From NCBI GenBank assembly GCA_944472155.2, contig OX235277.1, forward strand, positions 13,216,804 through 13,280,803: a stretch of DNA of 64,000 nucleotides. The letters are read 5' to 3'. The position numbers and the translations under genes were made by a program. The notes beneath the pieces were generated by a model that worked only from the letters and a program-made list of their open reading frames with translations, ran no database searches and had not been told where the DNA came from. The DNA is from Trichobilharzia szidati. Its lineage: Eukaryota > Platyhelminthes > Trematoda > Strigeidida > Schistosomatidae. Below are positions 36,700-48,715 of the stretch, one piece after another (within the stretch, counting starts at the first letter, position 1; the number at the start of each line of letters is the position of its first letter).

Positions 36700-37780
36700 T
36701 ACACAAATCGCTTCGAATGTGAAGTTCAGGAAATTATAAGTAGTCGTTTTAAGAAGAAAGAAGACCCGTGGTTATTGTGCATCGACACTTAGAGTTTAAA
36801 AGAAAAGAAGAGGTGTTGAAACGTGAGAAAAAATGCTTAGAAGTGCCAAATAGTGGACTTCAGTGGTCTTTTCAATGGACACAGAAATATGTAAAAGAGC
36901 TACCTACGATAAAAGGCAATTCTACGACACTCAGAAAACTGAAGAGGAACAGGTCGCAGGAAAAGAGGACTTCAGAAAGTTTTATCAGATAACTAGGTGG
37001 CGTTTCGGTGAACAACCACGTCGCATATACTCCCAGAAAACATTTATATCCCAATATGAGTGGAATTCTGAATGCCAGAAGGCTAGCTAAATTAGGATAA
37101 GGAGCATGTCAGTACATATGCTTTTGAGTAGCACTTAAAGTTGATATGAAGACGATGAGATATACGACGAAGCAACTATATAGAAGGAAATGGTGAACAG
37201 AAAATGCACCCGCTCATTCCAAGAAAACTTCCTTGTCAAAGTGCCGTGGAATGGGAATCTGAGCTCTCTGATGAACTAGTGCAGAATCACACTGTTGTTT
37301 ACTTAGAATGAAAAATAATTTATGTTATTCTGGGAAGACTAAATGATGGTCTGGATGCAAATCTTCCCTTACCACAAGCTGGATTCAAGAAAAGCAATTC
37401 GTATGCTGATCATCTGACAGATTAAGGAATGTCAGTCAAATCTCTACCTACTCTTCGTAGACAACAAGTAGCATTCAACAGCCTTGTTTCTGAAAACACG
37501 CTGAAATAACGAATTGAATGAAATGTTTAGCAAATGTATTCCACGGGTTAACGATAGTGCCACATAACAACTGATCACGAATGTGAAATACAGAGATGCC
37601 TTTGGCGTTATGACAGGATCAGAAGAAAGCTGCCCACTGTCACAGTAAACATTCGTGATTCTTGTGGATGTCGGAATCAAGAAGAAAGGAAGACGCTGGG
37701 CTGACAATAAAACAATCCGCTCACCAGAATTCACTAGGCATAAAGACAAAGATACAGATTTCAATACCAGAATCAAGTCA
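36700..37780 (+). pseudogene. Old RTE-like remnant
   Basis: The plus strand contains ATYDKRQFYDTQ and EEQVAGKEDFRKFYQITR (36900-37000), matching the endonuclease-to-RT linker of the full-length RTE (REDKRKYYEAMANEAEQAAG region). Near 37375 a LPQAGFKKSNS stretch corresponds to EQAGFRRNKS. Multiple frameshifts; more diverged than families A and A2. Confidence 0.6.
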
Positions 37781-38700
37781 ATATTTTAGTGTGGCTCCTA
37801 AGTGGCGCGTATATTCAGAGGAGACAGTAAATCCATCAACAGTTGAAGTGAATCGACCCATTCATCGTTCATCTTTCTGTTATTTTATGGTGTCAGCCTT
37901 TCTATCGTTCAATCATAACTTGGCTATTTTATTTTATTTTTTAATACTATTATTACTGCAATTTATACTTTTTGCATATTTGTCTCCTTATCGCATGCTG
38001 TAATTACTACATAGCTTTTATAACAACGTTTTGCTGTTATTATTATGTCATGTTTATTTTTTGTCGTTTTGAGTAAATTAGATGCAATATTGAGAAGAAT
38101 GATGCAAGATACTTGCTGTATCATCAGTACTGTTTTTAGAATAAAGCAAAAATAATAATTATTATAATAAATTTTTGCAAGTAAACCACTTAAATTTATA
38201 TACATATATACATAATCAGAAGCCTATATTCCTCCTGCAACCAAAGCGATTAAATCTCAAAAACTATGATGACAGTGTTCTGATTTTTCATGTGATTCAT
38301 GCGGCTCGGTATCACAATTTCCTCACACCTTGTCTGTGTGATTTCGCTTTACAGGCCTCTTTTCCGCTCCATTCTCGCCTTTTCTGTTCACAAACACATC
38401 ACGTCATTGTTATCAAAGTATTTGTATTAAATCTCACACAAGACAACATATCTCGGATTCTGAATTATAAAAGGGATGCTCTCGTTCCTAATATCTGGAA
38501 GTCTGTTCAGCTCCTTGTCAAAATGCTACTCCATATTTCCCACAGAAATTTGTCATACATCTTACAGGTCAGCTTGTCCTACGAGTTCTAATTTTACTTA
38601 TATATGAATTTCATTCTCTCTGAAAACCTCTCATGTCTTTCGCGATAATCTTTCCATTTGCTCACTAGTATGCTTCATCTTGTGTCACCTACCTAGGTCA
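37781..38700. other. Unassigned stretch
   Basis: A 138-codon frame at 38175-38591 (+) has no recognised motif. No repeat family was identified. Confidence 0.4.
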
Positions 38701-38781
38701 TAATCGGTGAGAATACGTGCTCTTCAAATATGTGCGTGGCTTGCTTGAAGTTTGCTTGATTTCATGAAGAATACGACTACA

Positions 38782-39226
38782 TCATTGTTTCAACAAAGCA
38801 ATGTATCCATCGAATATGTCGTAGTTTCCATGGTCACACCAATATGGTTTCATTATACATTCCAATTGTATAATATCACTCCAAGGAGTCTCAAGCTGCT
38901 TCTTGCGTTTATCTTGTAAATGCACTTCCGATGGTGTATTATCCATAATTGCATTTAATGCCATTTTGCAGTTTCGCAGAACTTTCTACTCTTCCTGAAA
39001 TAGCTTTAAAGCACGTGGGTGCATTGAACTCATCAGCATGAAGTGCGTTCACTGGTTGAGCTGGACTGTCAACAAGAAACGGAACGAAGTTTGGGTTAGC
39101 GCTCAACCTTGGTGGTGACCTCACTGATGCGCTTGCATTACACCATTTCAACGAACCAGTTCTGATTTCTTGCGCAATAATACATCTTTTCAAAATTTTG
39201 GAAAGTGCTAATCGATCATATTTCAT
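38782..39226 (-). pseudogene. Unrecognised broken coding-like stretch
   Basis: Two minus-strand frames, 39226-38939 (95 codons) and 38964-38782 (60 codons), overlap by about 26 bases and read as one sequence with a frameshift between them. Composition looks protein-like (for example NPNFVPFLVDSPAQPVNAL, then KRKKQLETPWSDI). A further frame upstream at 39690-39385 may belong to it. I do not recognise the family; it could be a mobile element remnant or chance. Confidence 0.25.
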
Positions 39227-40716
39227 GATTAGATGTCATAACGTAGTTGATCGCGTCTGCAGAAATAGCATGCATTTCTTGTTAACTTAACCATGTTTAC
39301 GAAACGTGAATTACTATAAATGATTGCTCAATATGTCTCATGTCACACAATTCTCCACGGTTGCATAGGAACAATGCAAAGTAGTCAACGGAGCGCATGC
39401 CACATACTCATGTAAAGGATGCTGCAATACATCAGATTAGTAAACTCTGACAACAAATGCATGTAAGTACATAGACGCTGCGTAATATTCCAAAGTGAGA
39501 TAGTGACTGGTAGTTCTGATATGTGGCTCATCATATCATGAGAGAAAATTGACAGTGGTCTTTGGCATTTGTTACTTTCATTGTAGTCTATAGTTATAAA
39601 ACTGCATGCAACAAAATCTATCTTGCAATTGTTTCTTAACCACAGTAAAAGTCTGGAGATTACCTGTCCTAATCTAGGCGTGAGTAGCATTCAAAATTGT
39701 AAGCAATCTGTGGCATAAGAATCTGATATAATAATTGTTTCATAAATCCAGTCGATAAATTTTTACCTTAATGCTTGTTAAATGTACATAATGCAGCCTC
39801 CAACTTGACCAATTGCTGTTTGCTTTTGGAGGAATGAATGTTCAACACAGTGTCACAAATGACTAAGTGTAGTTGTGCACCGATGACTTAGAAATCACAA
39901 GCGCTGTAGCTTGGATTATGAAGAGAAAAAAATGATATCAACCTAATCTTCTATACAGAAGACATAGTAACAATGAGAGCTACACTAAGACTGCCTGAAG
40001 CAGAGGATTATGAGTTGCAGCTTTTTATTCTTAGGTGATTTCGCTGTGTCTGTGGGTAAAAGCGTAAAGATGAACAATTAGAGAGGAGTTTAAACGTGAC
40101 CAGATATTCAAGCACATTTTCGGTGGAAGCAAGTTTGACATCAGAAAGTAGGTGCAACGAAGTATTTTTGAATAAATGAACTGTCGTTGTCATGGAAAGA
40201 GGCTGATTGACTGAATATCACTTAGCATCATGAGGTGATTCACCTTACTACCGCAGGAATTCAGTTAGTATTCACAACTGGCAGCAAGCACAGCAATTTT
40301 GTGATCGTGTTGAAAACCAGGATGGAAATGGTGAGATAGTAACAGAAAAGCCGTTGATCATACGGTGAACTAGTATCTTGATTGGGCGTGTAAACTTGTA
40401 AAGCTGCGATATCAAGCAAAGGAAGGCAAAACAAAGCGTTTAGTTGACTTGAATCATAGGCGAATTCACCCACTGAAACGATTTATATGCAGTCCCTATC
40501 GTTGTTGAGCTCGAATGACTCGAATGATTCTTTAGGTTCATTCCATGTGGTGTCAATTAGAGGAAACGTCTTTGCCCATCCACTTCAGCAACCACAACAT
40601 AAATCCTAGATTAGCCGAATTTTGACCAGACTGATAAATTCCGAAAACTCAAATTTATGATGGACATCAAAGGAATATGAATGGTGATTGGAAATTTCGA
40701 AACCTTGAAGAAATAA
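39227..40716. other. Unassigned stretch before gap
   Basis: No recognisable gene or repeat. Frames here are short. Confidence 0.4.
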
Positions 40717-41215
40717 NNNNNNNNNNNNNNNNNNNNNNNNNNNNNNNNNNNNNNNNNNNNNNNNNNNNNNNNNNNNNNNNNNNNNNNNNNNNNNNNNNNN
40801 NNNNNNNNNNNNNNNNNNNNNNNNNNNNNNNNNNNNNNNNNNNNNNNNNNNNNNNNNNNNNNNNNNNNNNNNNNNNNNNNNNNNNNNNNNNNNNNNNNNN
40901 NNNNNNNNNNNNNNNNNNNNNNNNNNNNNNNNNNNNNNNNNNNNNNNNNNNNNNNNNNNNNNNNNNNNNNNNNNNNNNNNNNNNNNNNNNNNNNNNNNNN
41001 NNNNNNNNNNNNNNNNNNNNNNNNNNNNNNNNNNNNNNNNNNNNNNNNNNNNNNNNNNNNNNNNNNNNNNNNNNNNNNNNNNNNNNNNNNNNNNNNNNNN
41101 NNNNNNNNNNNNNNNNNNNNNNNNNNNNNNNNNNNNNNNNNNNNNNNNNNNNNNNNNNNNNNNNNNNNNNNNNNNNNNNNNNNNNNNNNNNNNNNNNNNN
41201 NNNNNNNNNNNNNNN
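40717..41215. other. Assembly gap (about 500 N)
   Basis: 499 N by count. Frames reported across it are artefacts. Confidence 0.99.
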
Positions 41216-41249
41216 AATAAGCTCGATCCAAAGAATGTTGATGATGAAC

Positions 41250-42085
41250 GTGGCAGATGAATTATGTTAAATGTTACACAAATTCGGAGACTTGCAAGCA
41301 GGCGAAAACCAACAAACTGGCTGAAGAGGCTGGTAGCGAAGACAGGATTCCAGGTGAACATAGTGGAGAAGGCGGAGATGATGAAGAGAACCAACCAACC
41401 ACCATCAACGGGAGAGATTTGACAAAGGTCACTTCCTACACTTATCTAGGCAGCCAGCATCGTTTCAACCACAGGCTGGCGGACAGCATGGATGCAAGAT
41501 GTCAAAGCCAGTCAGGGTCGGAAAGGTATGATACGCCTTCATTAATCTGAAACCGGTTTGGAAATCTTCTGCACTCTGCTTCAGCATAAAGAACAAGATT
41601 CGGATTCTATTTAACACAAATGTGAAGTCAGTCAGTTAGTCAGTCAGTTCTCCTATACGGGTCAGAAACTTGCACTGCGCGCCCGTCACGAAAAGCATTT
41701 CCAACAGCCTGTTTCAGACTTTTATCAACACCTGCCCACTTCGCTGCCTGGCTTGCTCCATACTGAAGATCAAATGGCTATCCAGATGCCACTAGCGAAA
41801 AGAAACTCTGACTGGGAAACAAACCAACAGGCGAGAGGCGACTGACTGCTCAACAAATATGTAGGAGAAAATAAAGATAGATGGGAAGCGACGAGAGGGT
41901 GGTCGGTGCGAGGGTGACGTGGGGAAGATAGTTACTCGAGGAGGAGGAGGAGGGGATGAAAGATTGTGGGCTGTCGTGGAGGTAGCCAGCTTGAAGAGGA
42001 CAGCGGCAAATCGAAGAAAGTGGAGATGTGTTGCTGAAGCCGTATGTTCCACTCGGAACCCAAGAAAAAAATAATTATAGAATAA
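41250..42085 (+). mobile_element. RTE subfamily A2 fragment, degraded
   Basis: Contains the KTNKLAEEA region (41300-41325), the CCACCATCAACGGGAGAGAT region, CTTATCTAGGCAG, TTCTCCTATACGGGTCAGA and the 3' hairpin GTTCC-ACTC-GGAAC at 42048-42060. A short GTCAGTCAGTTAGTCAGTCA run lies near 41620-41650. Many indels. Confidence 0.75.
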
Positions 42086-42261
42086 CAAAACAAAGAACGT
42101 TTAGTATCGGAAAGCTGCAGCTTATTACTTTCCTCACAGTTGGTTGTAAATTGGGAACTGATTGGTGAAGTATCTAGAGGCTAGCCACCTTTAATCGTAT
42201 CTTATAAATTCAACTGATGCTTTGGTGAACTGTAATCATCTATCGATATTATTGATTTTTT

Positions 42262-42486
42262 TCCTTCACGTTCCCCAGTGGAATATAGGGCTTTAAGCTA
42301 GTGGCTTGAAGTTTCTATAATAGTGTTTATTTTTACAGGATGTGGTTGCTAGCCTCATGCCCAACCTTTCCTCTTCACAAGCATTATATCTGGCTTAGCA
42401 AGGTAAAGGAGTGCGTCGGTCGGGGATCGAACCCCGGACCATGTGAATGGTCGGCGAGCGTGCTAACCGCTATGCCACCGACACAC
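42262..42486 (-). mobile_element. tRNA-Glu-like SINE
   Basis: Minus-strand head GTGTGTCGGTGGCATAGCGG with GACCATTCACATGGTC and GGGGTTCGATCCCC, the same body as 3205-3435, and a 3' hairpin region near 42275-42290 ending in AAGGAAAAAAATC. The flanks share an ATATTATT string, a possible but low-complexity duplication. Confidence 0.85.
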
Positions 42487-42538
42487 AATATTATTATTAT
42501 TATTGATTGATTCAATGTAATTCAAAACAGCAAACATT

Positions 42539-42990
42539 TTAATTCAATTTTAGATTTTCCCGTCGATTGATTGAACCGAATTGCTCGGTCTCAGGCTGAC
42601 ATGTCGGCTTCTTGTGCAGATGCTTCGACGATGTCTGGCCATATAATTAGAAGTTAATTGGTGGATGATGGTGACTAGCAATGGATTCAACCTGAGACCG
42701 AGCACTTTGGTCCAATCAATCGATGTGAAAATCTAAAATTCAATTGAAATAATTAATATGACCCCGTTGCACAAGAGGTGGTGACTCTCGTAACCCAAAT
42801 AGTCTAGTGGATAACGCGCTTTGACGTTTGAAACTATGGGGGCACTGGGTTCGAGCCTCGGTAGGAACACCATCACTCACTCATTGGGGAATGCAGGTAC
42901 ATCCAGTGGCTGACGATTCCCAATTAGGACGAAATGCGCCTCCTAGTGGATTCCACTGCTAAGTCACCAATAAACACCAATAAACATGAA
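42539..42990. repeat. S-family (SM-alpha-like) inverted and sense units
   Basis: 42539-42640 is the S 3' end in antisense and 42660-42750 in sense; the outer 55 bases are a near-perfect inverted repeat (AATTCAATTTTAGATTTTCC against its complement ending near 42746). Then a sense tRNA-like head (AGTCTAGTGGATAACGC near 42811, GGGTTCGAGCC near 42847) and a hammerhead-like motif at 42897-42950: core CTGACGA fits CTGANGA, stem II TCC/GGA, GAA, helix III TGCGCC for the usual TGCGCA. Three extra bases before the core disturb stem I. Confidence 0.7.
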
Positions 42991-43455
42991 TGTTGTTAAT
43001 AAATTATCACTATCGTCATCATATAGAGCTGTATAGAACCTTATGACGAAGAAGAAGGGGCTGTCGAAAACGGGAATATTTTTTTCTTTGTTCACAATAA
43101 TCTCAGTCTGCTGTATAAGATGGCGAATAAGAATGACAATATTGTATGTGCTATTTATCTGTATATATAAGTTTGAATAGATATGTATATTGTGTCTGAT
43201 TTGTTATCCCATAGGTAGGTAGATAGATATATAGGTACACAGGTAATATTGATATCATATACCGGCATAGTTAGGACTCGTGCATAAACTATCTTCTAAA
43301 ATAAGCTGAATGGATTCTTGAGTAGTGAGTTACCTAATTAGGTAGTTAGTTAGTTAGGTAGCGTAGTTAGCTATCCTACTGTCATAGAGGTTGTATACAT
43401 ATATATACTTATATTTTATGCAGTAGCCAGATGGGCGTATCCTCAAGGTCATTCT

Positions 43456-43485
43456 CATAGAGTGTATGTGTGTGTGTGTGTGTGG
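43456..43485. repeat. (TG)n microsatellite
   Basis: Run of TG dinucleotides with minor interruption. A GTTAG-type low-complexity tract is nearby at 43330-43370. Confidence 0.85.
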
Positions 43486-43611
43486 GAGAGACTCAGAGAA
43501 GGGAAACAGTAAAAAGAATGTCCATAAATATGAAATTGTCTCATACACATTCAGATATGAGCATATATAATTATTATCTAGTATGTTTATATGTATGTTT
43601 AATATTCAGAT

Positions 43612-43870
43612 TATGGGATTTGTTAGGGATCTGAGTCAATTTCTTCACAGGCTAACTCAAAGGAGCACTGGACAACTGTTTTGTCCTTTTTGGAACTCTT
43701 CAGTAACGCCCATGCAGTACCTTTTTCTGTACGACATCAGGCTCGTTTACCTAATTAGAATTCACGGGCCACTGAATTTCGTCCTGCCCGGTTGGTCTTG
43801 GTGGGTGGTGCGTCGCTGAAGAGTCCTGAGGTGGGACGAAACAGCTATTCAATAGTCTCTCGAACAGATA
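43612..43870. repeat. T-family element, shortened
   Basis: A left arm (GAGCACTGGACAACTGTTTT near 43661) and a right arm flank a short centre. The right arm keeps a hammerhead-like motif with an intact catalytic core (listed separately). The tRNA-like head is mostly lost. Confidence 0.65.
43811..43855 (+). ncRNA. Hammerhead-like motif, T family, intact core
   Basis: Core CTGAAGA at 43816-43822 fits CTGANGA. Stem II GTCC (43823-43826) pairs with GGAC (43834-43837) around loop TGAGGTG. GAA at 43838-43840. Helix III ACAGCTAT is one base from the palindrome ACAGCTGT, and T at 43849 is the expected cleavage base. Stem I (GCGTCG against CAATAG) is weak, so cleavage may be poor. Confidence 0.55.
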
Positions 43871-44424
43871 GTGGTTCTTAAGTAATTTAACAGTTTTAAT
43901 ATATGTTTGAGTCATTATTTTTATGAGATTCATACGAATGAGTTTGATTATAGCTCTCTGGGTGTGACCAAGATATATTTTTTAGTTACAAATATTGATC
44001 GTCACTGTTACTGTCTCTTGGAGTGTGTTCTGTTTTGTCGAGATGGTTGTTTTTGATTTTATAGTAAACTAGAGACATCTGTGTATGTGTATGTGCGTAT
44101 GTGTGTGCTAATGACTCATGATCCTGTTTCACGGTTAAAAGTATTGATATTGATTCTTTTGGCGGAGAGAGGGGTGGTGTAATATAAATTGTATATATTA
44201 CTTGTGTGTAAAACATCTGTTGTTGTTCACCTTAGACGCTATACTAAAAATCGTGGCTTTCCTCATCAAGGCGGTTTCATTGAGCAGTAATCAGTTGCCA
44301 CTTAAATGTGACTCGAAATAAATCTAATTGGTGTGGTAGTGACTTCAGTTAGTTGTTGTATTTTCAAATGTTACTTTGTTACACATTTGTCATTGGCTTC
44401 AAGTTTGACCACGAAATAACTGAA

Positions 44425-44650
44425 ATTATTTGGAGAATCAGTGGAAACAAACAGGGGAGTACTGATGGACAATTGTTTCGTCCTGGTTCTAGACTCCTCA
44501 TTAGTACGTATCTATGCATAATGAATCCACCGAGGATCGAACCCCCAGAATCTTGAAGTTGCAGAGCGAGCTAGTTAACCATTCAGTCGACTAGTACTTG
44601 TCGTCACACCTCATGAACCTCACTGGTCACTTTGTTCAGACTAGTGCTGT
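44425..44650 (-). repeat. T-family left arm
   Basis: GGGGAGTACTGATGGACAAT near 44456 followed by an antisense tRNA-like segment with GAGGATCGAACCCCC near 44530 and AACCATTCAGTCGACTAG near 44577. The antisense hammerhead core is decayed (ATGAGGA). Confidence 0.6.
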
Positions 44651-45514
44651 GATGGTGTGATACAGACAATAGGTTCTAACGGGATATTATTCTGCATTAG
44701 CAACAGAACTGAATAATATGTGTATTTGAATATTCTATTTCATGTCGTGTAATGTAAACCAAAATCACACTCAGTGATTGGTTACAGGAATATAAACTGT
44801 ACAAAATAAATAGCTGTTTGATCAGTTGAAAATATACTTTGGCTTCCGTGTCTTACCTTCCGCTGTTACAGTAGTAGGACTCCAGGCAACTTCATTCTGT
44901 AGTCAGCCAATCGACAATGCGAATTCTGTTTGTCGTATGCTGCATAATGTGGTACATGGACTAAGTGAACTTTCGAGTTCTTAGTTAGTTAGTTAGTAGT
45001 TTGCTTACTTTTAACTATGTCAAGTCGCACAATAAGGATCAAACGTGCATCCAGGATTCTACTGTAACAACAGAAGACAAGGGCGAGGCAACAGATCGTT
45101 TATTATGGAAATCAAAGCATATTTATATATTTTCATGTACATTATTATAGATTATTGTTAGCAGACAAACACAGTCTTCCGATTGGTTGTTTCTCACGTA
45201 AAGTTAATCTTTCATCTCTTTGTGACTGTTTCTTGAATGTCAGATCATCTATATGCTAACTGTGTCCGCCTATGCAAAGTCTTTGTTCCTTTATTTCTTC
45301 ACGACCAATATTTGGGACATAAACCTTGACGTAAATTAATGTCTACCAATTTGGCTTGCAGCCATCTCTCACCACACTACTACTACTACTACCCTTCTCT
45401 CTTTCTCTTCAAAATTCAGTCTATGCATTTCAAAGTTTCTGAGATTAGACAGTTTGAACACCATTACGTAGAGATCCTTAATTCTAGAAGAAATATATTT
45501 TTATCCTAAAAAGC

Positions 45515-46020
45515 GATAATCAGCTGTCCGGTGCTCTCCAGCGTCTTCCACTCATTCTCTAACTGAATCTGTTAATTCATGACTCAATCTTCTACATTCA
45601 ATTGAACCTAACTCCCTACAGCAAAACCCATAAACTTATTTAATTATCAATATCTCACTGGCAGTTACTCTATGGATGTCCCCAAGTTGTAATGAGAAGT
45701 CGTGGGCTGTAGGGTTTACCACGTTAGAGTGTAGGGTGAAGTGATGAATGTGAATCGAATTACATTGGTGCTGGCATTAGTGGCATTTATCATGAATCGG
45801 TAGAGTTCATGGATCATTGTGAACGATCAGCATGCTGGTCTCATAATCACGAAGCTCCTGGCCTTGATCCCCGGTGGGGTCATGTATATGTATATACGTA
45901 ATACTGAAGAGTCTTAAACTAGGCGCGGAGGAGGGGGGGTGGGAAACATTTGTCCACCGATTCTCCTTGATGGTGGTTTTCAATGATTGTCTATCTGATG
46001 TGTCAGTGTTCGTGGTGAAG
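45515..46020 (+). repeat. T-family right-arm pieces
   Basis: 45515-45592 is the end of one arm (CAGCTGTCC, TTCTCTAACTGAATCTG). 45640-46020 holds a centre and a right arm with a GGCCTTGATCCCCGG B-box remnant. Near 45892 the 5' half of a hammerhead core, CTGAAGAGTCTTAAACTAGG, is kept, but the GAAA half is lost in a G-rich insertion. Confidence 0.55.
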
Positions 46021-46584
46021 ATCTACATCGATGGTCGGAGGTAATTAACAGGAGGCCCTGTCTGACCTTAGGTTTCGTGCTTGTTGATGAATCTCACCAG
46101 TCAACAAGGCGTACCTACAACCTTGAAGAATAATTCATATCCCCTTTGACATGCATACTCGTGTCATCTAGTGCTGGTTGCAGTCAGAAACCGTTACCAT
46201 TGAGGTATTCAGGCCCGCGAGTGACCTTCTGTAGTAGGGGACTGTATTAGATGCTTAGATTGAACCGACTAGGCCTGCTAAAATCACTGATCTACCCAAA
46301 TTTTCTATCCACCTAAATGTGTTGTGTTTACCCCCATTTCATATTGTTTTCGATCATACAATTACGTCTAAGAATTGCAAAGCATATATTCAGGGATACT
46401 TTCAGATATATTTCAACCTTTCCGCTACGTGCACCTTCTGACGGTAATGGAGGAGAAACCCTGTGGATTATTAGAGCCTGCCTCCTACAAAACGATATTA
46501 TATAAGAAACCTGCTGAAAATTCTGTAATGTGTATAAACACACCCTTCACAATAAAGCCAATATTATTAATATTATCATTATTA

Positions 46585-47185
46585 GTAAGTAACTAGTGTC
46601 CCGCATGTAGTTCTTTGGGTTGACTAGCAGACTGAATTCCTCCCAACTGCCTCCAGCCAACCAGCCATCTAATAAGAATAATTCAGAATTCACTGTGATG
46701 GCGAGTTACCACCTTGTGGCATGTTGGCCACATTATACAAGCCTGACTGATTGAATTCACTCTGCACCAAACAACGAAAGGACTAGACACATCACACTAG
46801 TTACTAGTGTCCAATCAAAGTATCCACTACAGTCCTACAGGAGGTCAATCGCGAGCCCGAATGGCTCCTCAGTGGTAACGTCTCTGACCTCAGCACTGGC
46901 TGGTGACGCTGGTTCGAATCTCAGAGGCGTGGGACATTAGTTCTGTCAAGGCAATTGTAGATACGCCTTGCTGACTGGTGTGTGTGTTCCACCAAGCAGC
47001 ACGAAACCTAAGGTCAGATAGGGCTTCCTGTGGCTGATCGCCTCCAACCATCTAATACTAACAGTTCACAGTGGATCGTGATGGCGAGCCACCTAGTGGC
47101 ATGGTGGTCACACATTGGAAACTTGACTGATAGAATTCAGTCTGCGCCAAACAACGAAAGGACTAGACACATGTGACACTAGTTA
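46585..47185. repeat. D-family element with direct terminal repeats
   Basis: The segment ending AACGAAAGGACTAGACACAT occurs at 46660-46790 and again at 47040-47172, a period of about 380. Between them lies a tRNA-like head (GAATGGCTCCTCAGTGG near 46859, GGTTCGAATCTCAG near 46910) and a hammerhead-like remnant at 46965-47015: stem I strand GCCTTG, core CTGACTG, GAA, helix III ACCTAAGGT. It looks like 1.4 units of a tandem repeat. Confidence 0.7.
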
Positions 47186-47394
47186 ATTACTCACTACCTT
47201 GTGTTCTGATCAATCAAAGAAAATCTTCACCGAAATTGATCCAGATCCCCCCAGAAAACCCCAAAATGTGTAACACAATATTCTTAATCACATTTACCAC
47301 TTCACTCAGCGAGAATAAGAGATATATCAACTTATATATATTTCCAAGAATTTTGTTTGTATGTAGGGGTTTGATTTATTGCAAGTTTGGTGAC

Positions 47395-47870
47395 GGATTC
47401 ATACCAGTTAGAGAACCATTGAAAACCAGCGCAAGGAGTACTGGACAGCTGTTTCGTCCTAGTTTGGGACTCATCATGACAGTACGCACCCACCACAGAG
47501 TTTGGAACCCAGCACATTCCGGTTACAAAACAAGCTACTCACAGACCATTCAACCAGTGGGACCCGATGAAGTTGCCTGGAGTTATAGTGAGAAGTTGTG
47601 ACCAATTAATGGGGTGTTCACCTTCAAATTGGGAGTGAGGACAAATACTCACCAGCGGTGACGTCTTCTGGTTAGTGGCATTTGCACTGAAATCACAAAT
47701 TCGTAGAATTTGGAATTCACAGGTTGGCCATTAAGTCGGGGGCTGTCAGTGTCTGAATAAATGGTCTACGAGGTTGACTTGTAACCGGAAGGTCTGATGA
47801 CTCCCAAACTAGGACGAAATAGGTGTTCAGTACTCCCAGTGCTGATTTTCAGGGATTCTCCAACTGTGAG
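47395..47870. repeat. T-family element, complete
   Basis: Long inverted arms: the left holds an antisense hammerhead-like motif at 47438-47485 and an antisense tRNA-like head (CCGGTTACAAAACAAGC near 47520). The centre has TTGCCTGGAGTTATAGTGAG. The right holds CTTGTAACCGGAAGG (near 47780) and CTCCCAAACTAGGACG. The left motif reads stem I GTACTG/CAGTAC, stem II GTCC/GGAC, GAA, palindrome ACAGCTGT and a GTC cleavage triplet, but its core is ATGATGA with two extra bases before it. Confidence 0.75.
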
Positions 47871-48183
47871 ATATAAATATTTGATAGTGTGGAATATTCC
47901 CATATTATGAATTTAAAGTCAATCTGAGCGAAGAATATTCTTTTCAGTAATTTCTCTTCAGGTTCTTACAATTATAAAATATAAAATGTTTTCAAAAGAA
48001 TGGACACGGAACAAAGAGTACTCTTCTCGATAAATTCATCATCAGGTTCTACAATTATATATACATTATAATGAATGAATTAGTCTTATGAACGACATTA
48101 ATGTTTAAATAAAATCGAATCAGTAATATTGATAGATTACAGCTGAACAGCATCAACATAAAATAAGCTGAATGTCAGAAGAA

Positions 48184-48715
48184 TTATGAAAGATAATAGT
48201 ACAAATTCATGAGTTTATAGTCTCTACTGAGGGCCGGCCAGGGCAGTAGTAGGGGCTGGACTTGCTTCTTTCGAACACAGAGCACTGGTTGTTTGAGGCG
48301 AATTGCTGTTTGGAGTAAGCGGTGCTTCGATGATTTTGGTAATTTGTTAGGCACCCGGTATATTATAGAGAAGGATTCTTCTACGCTGGCTTTGTGGTCG
48401 GTTTGCACCAGATGGTCCAATATCGAGCTGTTAATAGTTTTAACTACACCTTTACTTAGCCATAGTGGGATATGTTCTCGAGCACGAAAAATCAAGTTCC
48501 TAGAGCAACGGCTATTATAATTCGCTCCACAAGCGCAGTTGAATTGGTAGATACAATTTGAAGTGGCCAGCTAGTCTAGGTACTTCATCTTTCAGTCGAG
48601 GAGTCACCATCGGTTGTGTAGTTCGCCAGCATTAAAAGTTCTTTGAACTGCTTTTCTTAATTTCTTCGTAATTATCTCGCTTGGTATATCGCCCAAATAT
48701 CATATTTGTTGTCGT
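48184..48715 (-). pseudogene. PLE3 GIY-YIG endonuclease remnant
   Basis: The minus strand reads LGDIPSEIITKKLRKAVQRT (48690-48630), then after a frameshift PMVTPRLKDEVP (48600), then CIYQFNCACGANY (48560-48520) and RNLIFRAREHIPLWLSKG (48500-48445), continuing SSILDHLVQTDH. This is the PLE order: a linker with a K-D motif and a Cys-containing GIY-YIG domain. The expected YIG is changed after CGANY, and frameshifts separate the parts. Its Cys pattern and EH-x-P-x-W-L motif set it apart from PLE1 and PLE2 here. Confidence 0.75.

Noticed and set aside
40606..41394. Long frames across the second gap
   Set aside because: Produced by the Ns; the flanking residues have no recognisable domain.
42897..42950. 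Active S-family hammerhead
   Set aside because: The core CTGACGA fits, but extra bases before it and a mismatch at the base of stem II disturb the fold; kept only as a hammerhead-like remnant.
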